Part shown: positions 7,617-16,728 of the stretch, piece after piece | Layout of the letters: the number at the start of each line of letters is the position of its first letter | Position numbering within the stretch: position 1 is the first letter of the stretch | Origin: Devosia sp. 2618 | GTDB lineage: Bacteria > Pseudomonadota > Alphaproteobacteria > Rhizobiales > Devosiaceae | DNA: 64,000 bases | Assembly (NCBI RefSeq): GCF_040546815.1 | Contig: NZ_JBEPOO010000001.1 | Coordinates: 992,001-1,056,000, forward strand | Reading direction: 5' to 3' | Made by a program: the position numbers and the translations under genes | The notes under the pieces: model-generated | The model's database searches: none | What the model saw: only the letters and a program-made list of their open reading frames with translations | Told to the model about the DNA's origin: nothing

Positions 7617-9206
7617 CTATGGAACGGATAGTTCAATCCGCCGCTCAACGCCTATGGCATCAAGAAAATCGGCGTCATGGCTCACAATCAGCAGCGCCCC
7701 ATCAAACCCGCGTAGTCCAGCCTCGACCTGTTCCACCGCCTCGATGTCGAGATGGTTGGTCGGTTCGTCCAGAATAAGCAGCTGCGGCGGGTTATTGCCG
7801 CCAATGGTGCAGGCGAGCCCGGCGCGCAGCATTTCGCCACCGCTCAGCGTGCCCACGATCTGCAAAGCCGCGTCGGCGCGGAACATGAAGCGCGCCAGCG
7901 CAGATCGACAGGTCTTTTCGTCGGCGTCCGGGTTCAGCGCGCGGAAGTTGTCGCGAATGCTCAGCGTTGGATTGAGCAGGCTCACGGTCTGGTCCAGCAT
8001 GGCAAAGTGCACGAGGATTTTCGCCACGCCGGAACTGGCGGGCAGGGCGCCCGTCAACAGGCGCAGCAACGTCGTCTTCCCGGAGCCATTGGGACCAGTG
8101 ATCGCCACCCGTTCTGGGCCGATAACCGTCAGGGACAGATTGTGGATAATTGGCGCCTCGGCATCGGGCCCGCCGCTCAGGCCATCGACCTGCAGCACTG
8201 TGCGCCCGGTCGGCAGGCCACTCGGCGTCAATGCGACGGTCAATGGGGTCAGCACTTCAACGCGGGCGCGTGCTTTGCTGGCGGCGTCTGCCGCATCACC
8301 GCGCAGGCGGCTTGCGAGCCTGGCATTTTCTCCACTGGTCGTTTCGGCATTGTCCTTCATGCCACCGAGCAGGATTTTGGGCGCGCCCCCCTTGGCCGCA
8401 CTGCGTTTGCCTGCACTGTCCTTGCGAGCTTTCTTTTCGGCTACTGCCTGAATCTTGCGGTCGAGTTCGGCCACTTTGCGATCCGCGGAGGCCAAATCCT
8501 GGGCGGCCGTTGCGAGTTCCAGTGCTTTGCGCTCGGAATAGTGGTCCCAGTTGCCGCCATAGACCTTGGCACCAAGCGTCGTCAGTTCGACGATGGCGTC
8601 CATTTCGCGCAGCAAGGCGCGGTCGTGGCTGACGACGATTGCCGCGCCGCGCCAGCGATGCAGCAAGTCGACCACGGCCTGCCGTCCATCGGCGTCGAGA
8701 TTGTTGGTTGGTTCGTCGAGCAGGATAATGTCGGGCTGCGCCAGCACGAGTTTGGCCAGCGCGAGACGCGTGCGTTGACCACCGCTCAGCGTCGCCAGCG
8801 GTCGGTCAAAGGCATAGTTGGGCAGGCCAACGCTGGCCATCGCCGCTTCGATATTGCTTGGCAGGCTCCAGTCTGCCTCGCCGGCATCATCGATCGAGCC
8901 GAGGCCTTGCTCCAGCCGGTCCAGCATGGCCAGACCCTCTCTGACTCCGAGCAGGTCAGCAACAATTGAGTCCTCTGTGACCTGAACCGATTGACCAAGC
9001 ATGCCAATGCTGCCCTGCACCGATACCGAACCGGCAGAGGGTTTGAGCTGATCGGTGATGATGCGAAGGAGCGATGATTTGCCCGTGCCGTTTCGGCCAA
9101 TCAGCCCCGTGCGTTCATTGCCGAACGAGAGGTCGAGACCGGTGAAAAGCGGCGTGTTATCGGGCGTAGAATGAGAAAGCTGGTGCAGTGTTACGGAGGC
9201 AAACAT
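7617..9206 (-). CDS. ABC-F family ATP-binding protein
   Basis: Soluble tandem ATPase of 529 residues with no membrane segments, as expected for ABC-F proteins, which act on ribosomes rather than as transporters. The first cassette has Walker A GRNGTGKSS, signature LSGGQRTRLALA and Walker B DEPTNNLD. The second has GPNGSGKTT, LSGGEMLRAGL and DEPTNHLD. A charged linker with Lys/Ala-rich stretches (AVAEKKARKDSAGK) joins the domains, as in Uup/EttA-like members. The start is ATG at 9206 after a GGAGG-like site. The signature of the second cassette (LSGGE rather than LSGGQ) is common in this subgroup. It stands alone, and the exact subfamily (translation factor or antibiotic resistance type) cannot be assigned. 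Confidence 0.9.
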   Translation of the reverse strand: MFASVTLHQLSHSTPDNTPLFTGLDLSFGNERTGLIGRNGTGKSSLLRIITDQLKPSAGSVSVQGSIGMLGQSVQVTEDSIVADLLGVREGLAMLDRLEQGLGSIDDAGEADWSLPSNIEAAMASVGLPNYAFDRPLATLSGGQRTRLALAKLVLAQPDIILLDEPTNNLDADGRQAVVDLLHRWRGAAIVVSHDRALLREMDAIVELTTLGAKVYGGNWDHYSERKALELATAAQDLASADRKVAELDRKIQAVAEKKARKDSAGKRSAAKGGAPKILLGGMKDNAETTSGENARLASRLRGDAADAASKARARVEVLTPLTVALTPSGLPTGRTVLQVDGLSGGPDAEAPIIHNLSLTVIGPERVAITGPNGSGKTTLLRLLTGALPASSGVAKILVHFAMLDQTVSLLNPTLSIRDNFRALNPDADEKTCRSALARFMFRADAALQIVGTLSGGEMLRAGLACTIGGNNPPQLLILDEPTNHLDIEAVEQVEAGLRGFDGALLIVSHDADFLDAIGVERRIELSVP

Positions 9207-9331
9207 AGGCGGAATCCAGGTGAGCGATGCAAGCGAAGCAGTCGTTCAACGTGGAATCCATAAATACCGTCCGGTCAGTGCTGCGGGTGGGGCAAAGATA
9301 GGCTGCGGGGCTGGGATGTCAAGTTTGGCTG

Positions 9332-9463
9332 CTTCACCTCTCCCTTTGGGGAGAGGTCGGCGCGCAGCGACGGGTGAGGGGGCCTTTTCCCACGCACCTC
9401 ATTCAGTGAGGCCCCCTCACCCGACCCAAGAGGGTCGACCTCTCCCCCAAGGGAGAGGTGAAG
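9332..9463. repeat. Inverted pair of GC-rich intergenic repeats
   Basis: CTTCACCTCTCCC...GGTGAGGGGGCC is followed by its inverted partner GGCCCCCTCACCC...GGGAGAGGTGAAG. It fills most of the gap between the divergent-side end of the ABC-F gene and the stop of the M32 carboxypeptidase. It could fold into one long hairpin and act as a bidirectional barrier. Confidence 0.85.
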
Positions 9464-9473
9464 CAGCAGAAAC

Positions 9474-10964
9474 CTAAGCCAAATACCGCTTCTTCAGATG
9501 CGCCTTGAAGAAGTCAGCGTTCAGCGGCTCGCCCGTTGCGCGGGTGATCAGGTCTGGTGTCGACCAGCGGGAGCCTTGGGACCAGATATTGTCGGCGCGC
9601 CACTGGTTCACGCCGCCGAACTCGCCCTTGCGAATGTCGTCGCGCACGCCCGGCTGTGCCTTTTCCAGCGCAGCCCATTGCTGGGCGGCGATCATGGCGC
9701 CGAGGGTATAGCTGGGGAAATAGCCGAATGAGCCGGCCGGCCAGTGCACGTCCTGCATCGGGCCATCCTTGGGGTCGTTGATGGTCGAGATACCGAGATA
9801 TTCGGTCATTTTGGCGTCCCAGGCTTCGGGGATCTGGCTGGCTTCGAGCTTGCCGTTGACCAGGTCCTGTTCCAGTTCGTAGCGCAGGATGACGTGCAGC
9901 GGATAGGTGACCTCGTCGGCATCCACCCGGATATAGCCGCGTTCGACATAGTTCACTTCGTTCAGAATATCGGCCGCTTCCCAGCCTGGGATCGCGTCTG
10001 CGCCCAGATGCAGATGCACGAGTGGCAGCGCGAAATCCCAGAATTCGGGGCTGCGCGACAGCTGCATTTCAACGAACAGGCTCTGGCTTTCGTGGATGCC
10101 CATGCCGCGCGCCTTGCCCAGTGGCCAATGCGACCATTCCTTGGGCAGGCCCTGCTCATAGAGCGCGTGGCCTGTTTCGTGCAACACGCCCATGAGCGAA
10201 GACAGGAATTCATCGGTGCGATAGCGCGTCGTCATGCGCACGTCGGTCGGCACACCGCCACAGAATGGGTGGTGCGACACCGCCAGCGAGCCATGCGTGA
10301 AATCAAAACCAACGGCGCGCATGGCGGCGAGGCCAAGCTCGCGCTGTTTTTCGATCGGGTAGGGGCCGCTCAGTGCCTTGCGCGGGCGCTTGGCGAGGCG
10401 TTCTTCCTGTGCGGCTAGCGCCTCGGGCACAAAGCCCTTGAGGAAACCCTTGAGATCGCCGAATACCTTGTCCAGCTCAACCGTACGATTGCCGGGGTCG
10501 AACTGCTCCATCAGCGAGTCGTAGGGCGCAAGGTTCATTGCCTCGGCGCGCAGCTGGGATTCTTCGCGGACCAGCGCAACGACGCCTTCAAGCGCCGGCA
10601 GGAAGCTGTCCCAATCGCCCTTGGCGCGCAGCTCGCGCCACAGCTGCTCGGAGCGCATGGTGGCCGCGGTCTGGCGCTCGACAAACTCGGTCGGCAGGCA
10701 TGTCGCGCTGATATATTGGCGCTTGAATTCACCTAGAGCCAGTGTCTGGTCTTCGCTTTCGGGCTTGGCGGCTTCGATCCAGTCAGCGATCTCGGGTGCT
10801 GTGGCCTGCGCGTGATACATGCCGGCCAGATTGGCCATGGCCTCGGCCCGCTTTTCGCCGCCACCGACGGCCATATGGGTTGCCTCATCGGCCCCCAGGA
10901 TCGACAGCGCATGTTCCAGCGCTTCGAGCTTGCGACCCAGTTGATCGAGTTTTTCAAAAGACAT
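9474..10964 (-). CDS. M32 family metallocarboxypeptidase
   Basis: Cytosolic zinc carboxypeptidase of the Taq/Pfu type (496 residues), which removes C-terminal amino acids with broad specificity. It shows the M32 signatures: HPFCGG with DVRMTTRY, the zinc motif H262-E-T-G-H266, and the second metal-ligand region GIHESQSLFVE. The start at ATG 10964 is preferred because CAAGGAG stands just upstream. An upstream TTG/ATG extension has no comparable site. It stands alone on the minus strand next to a membrane methyltransferase-like gene. It probably works in peptide turnover. Confidence 0.93.
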   Translation of the reverse strand: MSFEKLDQLGRKLEALEHALSILGADEATHMAVGGGEKRAEAMANLAGMYHAQATAPEIADWIEAAKPESEDQTLALGEFKRQYISATCLPTEFVERQTAATMRSEQLWRELRAKGDWDSFLPALEGVVALVREESQLRAEAMNLAPYDSLMEQFDPGNRTVELDKVFGDLKGFLKGFVPEALAAQEERLAKRPRKALSGPYPIEKQRELGLAAMRAVGFDFTHGSLAVSHHPFCGGVPTDVRMTTRYRTDEFLSSLMGVLHETGHALYEQGLPKEWSHWPLGKARGMGIHESQSLFVEMQLSRSPEFWDFALPLVHLHLGADAIPGWEAADILNEVNYVERGYIRVDADEVTYPLHVILRYELEQDLVNGKLEASQIPEAWDAKMTEYLGISTINDPKDGPMQDVHWPAGSFGYFPSYTLGAMIAAQQWAALEKAQPGVRDDIRKGEFGGVNQWRADNIWSQGSRWSTPDLITRATGEPLNADFFKAHLKKRYLA

Positions 10965-11029
10965 GACGGCTCCTTGTTCGGCGCAGATGTTCACACGCTG
11001 CTGCCAAGGGTAATTGGAGGTTGGTTAGA

Positions 11030-11575
11030 TCAGAATTTGGGCCAGAACAGGCCCGCCTGCTGCCGATAGGCGGTATAGGCCTCTGCCATGCCACTACGGC
11101 CCAACAGGCCCTCTTCGTAGCGGGCGGCGATAGTGTAGAGCACCGCCATCAGGATGACGGGCAGCAGCGACCAAAGCGACCAGGTCGACAGCGCCCAGCC
11201 GAGCCAGAACACCAGATATGACGCATAAAACGGGTGCCGGATGCGGCGGTAAGGCCCGATGGTGACGAGCGACTGCGGCAGCGCTTCGTCGAAGGCAAAA
11301 CGCAGCCGGGCTTCGGCGGAGGCGCGTACGGCCGACCAGAACAGCGTCAGGCTTGCCAGCATGATGGCGATACCGGCGATCTGAGCGCCAATCGGCTGCG
11401 ACCGCGTCCAGACCAGGGCTAGCATGATCAGGCATGACAAAAGCGCGCCGCCGGAAATGGCGCGGGCGCCGTTGGTCATGTGGCTGGAAGCGAAGTGCCC
11501 GCGCAATGCCCACACATGCTGGGCAAAAACGCCGAGGCCGACCAGGCTCACCAGTAGATCAAGGACAAAGGCCAC
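11030..11575 (-). CDS. Isoprenylcysteine methyltransferase-like membrane protein
   Basis: Integral membrane protein of 181 residues with about five hydrophobic segments. The C-terminal half has the GPYRRIRHPFYASYL block typical of ICMT/PEMT-like and NnrU-like membrane methyltransferases, which bind S-adenosylmethionine there. A second family feature is the ARYEEGLLGRSG...YTAYRQQ tail. The substrate is unknown. Bacterial relatives often modify lipids or are uncharacterised. The start is GTG at 11575. It is divergent from the alpha/beta hydrolase at 11668. Confidence 0.75.
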   Translation of the reverse strand: MAFVLDLLVSLVGLGVFAQHVWALRGHFASSHMTNGARAISGGALLSCLIMLALVWTRSQPIGAQIAGIAIMLASLTLFWSAVRASAEARLRFAFDEALPQSLVTIGPYRRIRHPFYASYLVFWLGWALSTWSLWSLLPVILMAVLYTIAARYEEGLLGRSGMAEAYTAYRQQAGLFWPKF

Positions 11576-11667
11576 GACGCAACTCCGCTATTTGTTAACG
11601 CTATTCACAAACCGCCTCTTAGAGGTCCCTCGGTATGCTGAGGCGAATTCAACAGCCTCGGGCACCC

Positions 11668-12528
11668 ATGTCCACCTCCGATTTTGCGATCCACGTCGAC
11701 GACCTTGAAATATCTGTGCGTCAAAGCTGCGGTAAGGGCATGCCGCTGCTGCTTTTGCACGGCTCTGGCGCGTCAAAGGATGTGTTTCAGCGCCAGTTCG
11801 ATAGCGAGCTTGCCGATATCTATCAGATCACCGCCATCGACCTGCCGGGGCATGGCCAGTCAGATAATGCGACCCAGCCAGACGCGACCTACACCATTGG
11901 CGGCCTGGCGCAGGTGGTTGATTCCGTCGTTTCGCAGTTGGAACTGTCTCGTCCGGTGGTGTTTGGCTGGTCGCTGGGCGGCCATGTCGCCATCGAACTG
12001 GCGTCTCGTCGCAATGACATTGCCGGCCTTGTGTTGGCCGGTACACCGCCTGTCGGGCGTGGCGCGCTGGCGAGCCTGATCGGTTTTCATACCCGTTGGG
12101 ACATGCTGCTGGCGTCCAAGGCGCGGTTCACCGCCCGCGATGCGGAGCGATATATGCGGCTGTGCTTTGATCAGAGCGGTTCGCCGGAGGTGCTGGCCTC
12201 GATTCTGCGCAGCGACGGCAATTTGCGGAGCAACTTCCTACGCAGCATGTTGCGCGGCGATGGGGTGGACCAGAAGCGCGAAGTCGAAACCAATCAAATC
12301 CCCATCGCCATGATCAATGGCGAGAACGATCCGATTGTGCGCCGCAGCTATATCGAGAGCATCCACTACGCCAATCTGTGGCGCTCGGCCTGCCAATCGA
12401 TCACGGGCGCCAGCCACGCACCATTCCTCGAACAGCCCATGGCGTTCAATCGGCTGCTGCACGCATTCCTCAAGGACGTGGCCATCATGCCCGCCGTCGA
12501 CGGTGGTCGCCGCGCAATCAGCGCCTGA
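11668..12528 (+). CDS. Alpha/beta hydrolase
   Basis: 286-residue alpha/beta-hydrolase fold protein. Visible elements are the oxyanion region LLHGSGASKDVF, the nucleophile elbow GWS102LGG, the acid in NGEND221P and the catalytic histidine in GASH250AP. The start is ATG at 11668. An upstream ATG at 11635 would add 11 residues without a ribosome site. No signal peptide is seen, so it is likely cytosolic. The substrate cannot be predicted: esterases, lactonases and C-C hydrolases share this pattern. It converges on flgH with a hairpin between them. Confidence 0.85.
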   Translation: MSTSDFAIHVDDLEISVRQSCGKGMPLLLLHGSGASKDVFQRQFDSELADIYQITAIDLPGHGQSDNATQPDATYTIGGLAQVVDSVVSQLELSRPVVFGWSLGGHVAIELASRRNDIAGLVLAGTPPVGRGALASLIGFHTRWDMLLASKARFTARDAERYMRLCFDQSGSPEVLASILRSDGNLRSNFLRSMLRGDGVDQKREVETNQIPIAMINGENDPIVRRSYIESIHYANLWRSACQSITGASHAPFLEQPMAFNRLLHAFLKDVAIMPAVDGGRRAISA

Positions 12529-12534
12529 ATGGGG

Positions 12535-12564
12535 AAGAGGCGCAGCCGGGGGACTGCGCCTCTT
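12535..12564. terminator. Bidirectional hairpin between hydrolase gene and flgH
   Basis: Perfect 11-bp stem AAGAGGCGCAG/CTGCGCCTCTT with an 8-base loop, immediately after the hydrolase stop. It sits between convergent genes, so it may end transcripts from both sides. The T-run is only two bases. Confidence 0.6.
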
Positions 12565-12677
12565 GGAGGAGCCGAAATCTATTCTGGATTCGGCGAGAGC
12601 AAAGCCTTCTGGCTTTGCCCGTAACAACCCTGCCGCACCATTGGGGGAATGTGCGACAGGGGATGGGGATTTGCTGA

Positions 12678-13415
12678 CTAGAACGGCAGAATGGCGTCCA
12701 CGACCTGCTGGCCATAGCGGGGCTGCTGCACGTCGGTGATCTGGCCACGACCACCATAGGCGATGCGGGCTTCGGCGATCTTGGACGAGGCGATGGTGTT
12801 GTTGGCCTGAATATCGGATGGGCGGACGATGCCGGCAACGATCAGATCGCGCACTTCAAAGTTCACACGCACTTCCTGACGGCCTTCGATCACCAGATTG
12901 CCGTTTGGCAGGATCTGGGTGACGACGGCTGCAACCGAAGTGGCGAGGCTTTCCGAGCGATTCACCGAGCCATTGCCGCGATTGCTCATGCCGGAGTCGA
13001 ACGCCACGGCTGCCGCTGGATCGATGCTGCCACCGCTGAGGTCTTTGACGGCAGAGCCGAGGATGCCACCCATGCCGGCAGTGTTGCTCGAGGTGCGGCC
13101 CGACTGGGTGGTGTTGGCGATCTTGGCGCTATCGTCGATGGTGACCATCACGGTCAGGATGTCGCCGACGCGGTGGGCGCGCTCGTCCTTGAAGAAGCCG
13201 CGTGCCGAGGTGCGATAGAGCGAATTGGGCTGATAAGTGTCAGCAATCGCCTCAGGCATTGGCATGTGGATTGGCTGGTAGCCGGCGGTAGTCGTTGGGT
13301 CGGTGATGGGGGTCAGCGCTGGCGCGCGGCCCACATTGGCCAGACGGTCCGTCGTGTTGCAGGCTGCGAGGGCAGCTGTCAGCGTCAGGAGGGTGGCGAG
13401 TTTGAAGAGGTTCAT
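12678..13415 (-). CDS. flgH: Flagellar L-ring lipoprotein FlgH
   Basis: Outer-membrane lipoprotein that forms the L-ring bushing around the flagellar rod. It has a signal peptide and lipobox (LAAC, Cys19). The conserved SLYRTSARGFFKDERAHRVGDILTV region follows, then FEVRDLIVAGIVRP and a C-terminal IADARIAY-like block (here EARIAYGGRG). The length of 245 residues is typical. It is the last gene of the minus-strand flgF-flgG-flgA-flgH run, 20 bases after flgA. Confidence 0.96.
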   Translation of the reverse strand: MNLFKLATLLTLTAALAACNTTDRLANVGRAPALTPITDPTTTAGYQPIHMPMPEAIADTYQPNSLYRTSARGFFKDERAHRVGDILTVMVTIDDSAKIANTTQSGRTSSNTAGMGGILGSAVKDLSGGSIDPAAAVAFDSGMSNRGNGSVNRSESLATSVAAVVTQILPNGNLVIEGRQEVRVNFEVRDLIVAGIVRPSDIQANNTIASSKIAEARIAYGGRGQITDVQQPRYGQQVVDAILPF

Positions 13416-13435
13416 TTGTCTGGTCTCCTGAAGAC

Positions 13436-14380
13436 TTAAAGGCCTGCGACGGACAGCGGATCGGCGCTGACTTCGACGGCGCCGGCGGCAATGGCGGTGG
13501 CGCTGATGACGCGCCGGGACATGAGGTTGAGAACTTGCACCGGGCCGCCCGAGGCGGCGCTGGTGATGGCCTGCCCCTTGACGGTGAGCGTCATCGGACC
13601 CTGGCGGAAATAGATGGTGACGAGGTCGTTCTTGGCGATCATCTGCGGGATCGCGACATCGGCGGGCTTGAGCATCATGCCTTCGCGGCTCTGGCGGATC
13701 AGCGACTTGCCGACCACGTCAGCCAGTTGCGCCACGCCGGTGCTTTCGGCAAAGCGCAGCGGCACCGGGCGCATCTGCACGTTTTCGGCCGAAAGGATCG
13801 TGCCAGCGGCAAGGTTGGCGGTGATGTGTGGCGCATCGATCATCAGTTCGATCGTGCCGCTGACGTCGAGCGGCTGGTCGACGCCGACAATGGCGAAGCG
13901 GGCAGTGAAGGCGCCATTGCCGGGCAGATAGCGCAGGCTCACCACGGTTGCGGGCGTGGCGACGGCTTCGGCATTAAAGGCCGGGATCGGGCGCGAGAAC
14001 AGCGTATCGACGCTCATGCCGCTGCTGATGATGCCGCGCGATGCGAGATCCTGCGCGATGAGGTTGGACAGTAGTTCTTCGTCCACAACCGAGGCAGCGC
14101 GAGTGACGCGCACTGTGTTGAGGCCATTGGCATTGAAGGCCACGATGCCGACTCGGGCGAGCGCCGCGTTCACATCCGACAGGCTGACGACACCGGTCGT
14201 GCCGGGCTTTGGCGCACGGAACAGCGCCTGTTCAGCGGAGACGCCGGCATCGTCGAACATGTCGCCGACAGTGACGACGGAATTGTTGACCAGGATGTCG
14301 GACTTGAGCACAGGATTGGCCCAAGCGACGCTGGTGAAAAGCAGGGTGGTTATGGTGGCGATAGCTGAGCGCAGGATCAT
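13436..14380 (-). CDS. flgA: Flagellar P-ring assembly chaperone FlgA
   Basis: Periplasmic chaperone needed to assemble the FlgI P-ring. It has a signal peptide (about 20 residues, ending SVAWA-NP), an SAF-like domain and the conserved C-terminal KNDLVTIYFRQGPMTLTVKGQA block, followed by the family's ending VQVLNLMSRRVISA. I prefer ATG at 14380, which follows GGAG with good spacing. A TTG at 14398 would overlap the flgG stop. At 314 residues it is longer than enterobacterial FlgA, as is usual in alphaproteobacteria. It is translationally close to flgG. Confidence 0.93.
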   Translation of the reverse strand: MILRSAIATITTLLFTSVAWANPVLKSDILVNNSVVTVGDMFDDAGVSAEQALFRAPKPGTTGVVSLSDVNAALARVGIVAFNANGLNTVRVTRAASVVDEELLSNLIAQDLASRGIISSGMSVDTLFSRPIPAFNAEAVATPATVVSLRYLPGNGAFTARFAIVGVDQPLDVSGTIELMIDAPHITANLAAGTILSAENVQMRPVPLRFAESTGVAQLADVVGKSLIRQSREGMMLKPADVAIPQMIAKNDLVTIYFRQGPMTLTVKGQAITSAASGGPVQVLNLMSRRVISATAIAAGAVEVSADPLSVAGL

Positions 14381-14394
14381 GGTCAGGGCTCCGA

Positions 14395-15180
14395 TCAACG
14401 CAACTGGCTGGTGGCTTGCATCATCTGATCGGCGCCGGAGATAACGCGGGCGTTCATCTCGTAGGCGCGCTGGGCAGCGATCAGGTCGGCGATTTCGGTC
14501 ACGGAATTAACGTTGGCCATTTCCAGATAATTCTGCAGCAGGTTGCCGGTGCCATCGGTATTGGGCACGCCAACCTGGGCCGGGCCGCTGGCGCCGGTTT
14601 CGAGGAACAGGTTGTCGCCCATCGACTCAAGGCCGGACTTGTTCACGAAGCGGGCGAGCTGGAGCTGGCCAAGCTGGGTCGGCAGCGCGTCTGTGTTGAG
14701 GAGGGCGCTGACCATGCCGTCTGGCGAAATGGCGATGGATGTCGCCGTGCCGGGAATGGCAATGCCGGGATCGATCGAATAGCCGGAGGAATTGACCAGC
14801 TCGCCCTCGGGTGAACGCTCGAACGAGCCGTCGCGGGTATAGGCAGTGCGGCCGTCTGGTAGCTGCACCATGAAGAAGCCTTCGCCGCGAATGGCGACGT
14901 CGAGTTCGCGGTCGGTCGGGTTGACGCTGCCCTGGCTCATGACGCGCGGGGTCGACACTGTGCGCACGCCAGAACCGATTTCGAGACCAGCTGGAACCAT
15001 GCTGCCCTGATCCGAAGTGGACGAACCGGCGCGGGTGATCTGCTGGTAGAGAAGATCTTCGAACTCGGCGCGCTGGCGCTTGTAGCCAGTCGTGCGCATG
15101 TTCGCGATATTGTTCGAAATGACTTCGACGTTGCGTTCCTGAGCGCTCATGCCGGTCGATGCGATATACAGGGCTTTCAT
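14395..15180 (-). CDS. flgG: Flagellar distal rod protein FlgG
   Basis: Distal rod subunit of the flagellar axle, 261 residues. It has the N-terminal rod motif YIASTGMSAQERNVEVISNNIANMRTTGYKRQRAEF, the central IRGEGFFMVQLPDGRTAYTRDGSF block and the C-terminal coiled-coil ending (LIAAQRAYEMNARVISGADQMMQ). A GAGGAT ribosome site precedes the ATG. It follows flgF by 14 bases in the same minus-strand operon. Confidence 0.97.
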   Translation of the reverse strand: MKALYIASTGMSAQERNVEVISNNIANMRTTGYKRQRAEFEDLLYQQITRAGSSTSDQGSMVPAGLEIGSGVRTVSTPRVMSQGSVNPTDRELDVAIRGEGFFMVQLPDGRTAYTRDGSFERSPEGELVNSSGYSIDPGIAIPGTATSIAISPDGMVSALLNTDALPTQLGQLQLARFVNKSGLESMGDNLFLETGASGPAQVGVPNTDGTGNLLQNYLEMANVNSVTEIADLIAAQRAYEMNARVISGADQMMQATSQLR

Positions 15181-15194
15181 GGCGGATCCTCAGG

Positions 15195-15935
15195 TTACGC
15201 GTTGGCTTCGCCGAGGCGCTGGATGGCCGAGCGACGGAGCTCATCCTGCTTCTGGGCGAGGTTGGCGGCAGACTCATAGGCACGGGTGACGCGGATCATT
15301 TCAGCCATTTCGGAGACGCCCGAGACGTTGGAGCGTTCGATAAAGCCCTGCATGGCGCGGGTATTGCTCGCTGCAATCGGGGTGCCGCCGCCGAACAGGT
15401 TATTGCCGAAACGGTTCAGCGCCTGTGGGTTCTCGAACTCGACCAGGCGCAACCGACCCTTGCCGCCCGCGCTGGAGCTGACCGAACCATCAGCCGCGAT
15501 CAGGATATTGGTTTCTTCGGGGCCAAACTGGATTGGGCCGCCATCGCCGAGCACTGGATTGCCGTTGAGATCGACCAGCGTGCCGTTATTGCTGAGCTGG
15601 AAAGCGCCCGAACGGGTAAAGCGCTCGCCGCCTGCGGTTTGCACGGCAAAGAAGCCGTCGCCATTGAGCGCGACGTCAAGATCGCTGCCGGTCTGCACCA
15701 TTGCGCCGCCGGACAGGTCGTGGATGGTCGCCCAGTCCTGCACGTAAGAGAGTGGCTGGTCGGCGCGCTGGAAATCCTTGTCGCGAGCGACAGGCATGAC
15801 GAACTCTTCGAACAGCAGCTGCTCGCCCTTGAAGCCGGTCGTGTTGATGTTGGCCATGTTGTTGGCCACCACATCCATCTGCCGCTGTAGCGCGATCTGC
15901 CGGCTGAGGCTGATCAGTTGCGCGTTCTCGGTCAT
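15195..15935 (-). CDS. flgF: Flagellar basal-body rod protein FlgF
   Basis: Proximal rod subunit of 246 residues. It has an N-terminal ALQRQMDVVANNMANINTTGFKGE motif, central LNGDGFFAVQTAGGERFTRSGAF and the C-terminal MIRVTRAYESAANL helix. ATG at 15935 is chosen because the family starts just before LISLSRQ and a GGGGA site lies upstream. It is the first gene of the flgFGAH run. The roughly 290-base divergent spacer towards fliL holds its promoter. No CtrA-type box is seen on its own strand there. Confidence 0.94.
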   Translation of the reverse strand: MTENAQLISLSRQIALQRQMDVVANNMANINTTGFKGEQLLFEEFVMPVARDKDFQRADQPLSYVQDWATIHDLSGGAMVQTGSDLDVALNGDGFFAVQTAGGERFTRSGAFQLSNNGTLVDLNGNPVLGDGGPIQFGPEETNILIAADGSVSSSAGGKGRLRLVEFENPQALNRFGNNLFGGGTPIAASNTRAMQGFIERSNVSGVSEMAEMIRVTRAYESAANLAQKQDELRRSAIQRLGEANA

Positions 15936-16140
15936 CGCCGGTCCCCGGAAAGTTAACGTCCCCGAAACCGCCTGCTTCCCCAAGCCTGCGATCTCGACGT
16001 TTACATTGCAGAAACCATGCCAAGGTGAGAAATTGAATAAAATCAGATGCTTAAGCTGGCGCTCCGGTTAAACGTGCCGGGCTAGCTTTTCCTGATGGGG
16101 CAAAAGCTGCCCGGCAAATATTGCCGCCTTGGGGTGTTTT

Positions 16141-16156
16141 GTAACCATTCGTTAAC
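16141..16156 (+). promoter_or_regulatory. CtrA-type box upstream of fliL
   Basis: GTAA-CCATTCG-TTAAC, a TTAA-N7-TTAAC box with one mismatch, 66 bases before fliL. CtrA is the alphaproteobacterial cell-cycle regulator that commonly drives early flagellar operons. The rest of the 15936-16221 divergent spacer shows no gene. Confidence 0.6.
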
Positions 16157-16221
16157 CATCGGGCGCTTAGCTGGACAAAGAGCCGGAATCGTCCGGATTC
16201 CCGCGCATTTGGCAGGTAGGC

Positions 16222-16728
16222 ATGGCCGCTGAAACTGAAATCGGTGAAAGCGCCCCCGTCAAAAAGGGTATCCCGAAGCTCTTCATCATTATCGGCGCCG
16301 CAGCGATTGTTGTGCTGTTGGGTGGGGCGGGGCTGTTCTTCTTCCTGTCGTCGGGTTCGGCATCGGCCGACGCGGAGCACGCAGCTGCCGCGGATAGTCA
16401 TGGCGCGACAGCTGCCGCTGCCCACACTTTCATCTTCAATCTGCCGCCGATGATCGTGAACCTCAACAATGCAGGCGATTCTGGCGCCTTCATGAAGCTG
16501 ACCGTGGCACTCGAAGTCGCCAACGAAGCCATGATGGTCGAAATCCAGCCGCGCATGGCCAAGGTCGTCGACGCGTTCCAGGTATATCTGCGCGAGCTGC
16601 GCAAGTCCGACCTTGAAGGTTCGGCTGGCGTTTATCGCCTCAAGGAAGAGCTGCTTCGGCGCGTCAATGTTGCGATCTATCCATCGCGGGTTGAGTCGAT
16701 CCTCTTCAAGGAAATCCTGGTGCAGTGA
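16222..16728 (+). CDS. fliL: Flagellar basal-body-associated protein FliL
   Basis: Single-pass inner-membrane protein of 168 residues. It has a short cytosolic tail, a transmembrane segment at about residues 19-42, an Ala-rich linker with several His, and a periplasmic FliL domain starting HTFIFNLPPMIVNL and ending SILFKEILVQ. FliL rings surround stator units and support torque. Its stop overlaps the fliM start (TGATG), so the two are translationally coupled. Confidence 0.94.
   Translation: MAAETEIGESAPVKKGIPKLFIIIGAAAIVVLLGGAGLFFFLSSGSASADAEHAAAADSHGATAAAAHTFIFNLPPMIVNLNNAGDSGAFMKLTVALEVANEAMMVEIQPRMAKVVDAFQVYLRELRKSDLEGSAGVYRLKEELLRRVNVAIYPSRVESILFKEILVQ

Noticed and set aside
15936..16221. 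CtrA-type box for flgF on the minus strand
   Set aside because: Several TTAA words occur here but none is spaced by seven bases from another in that orientation.
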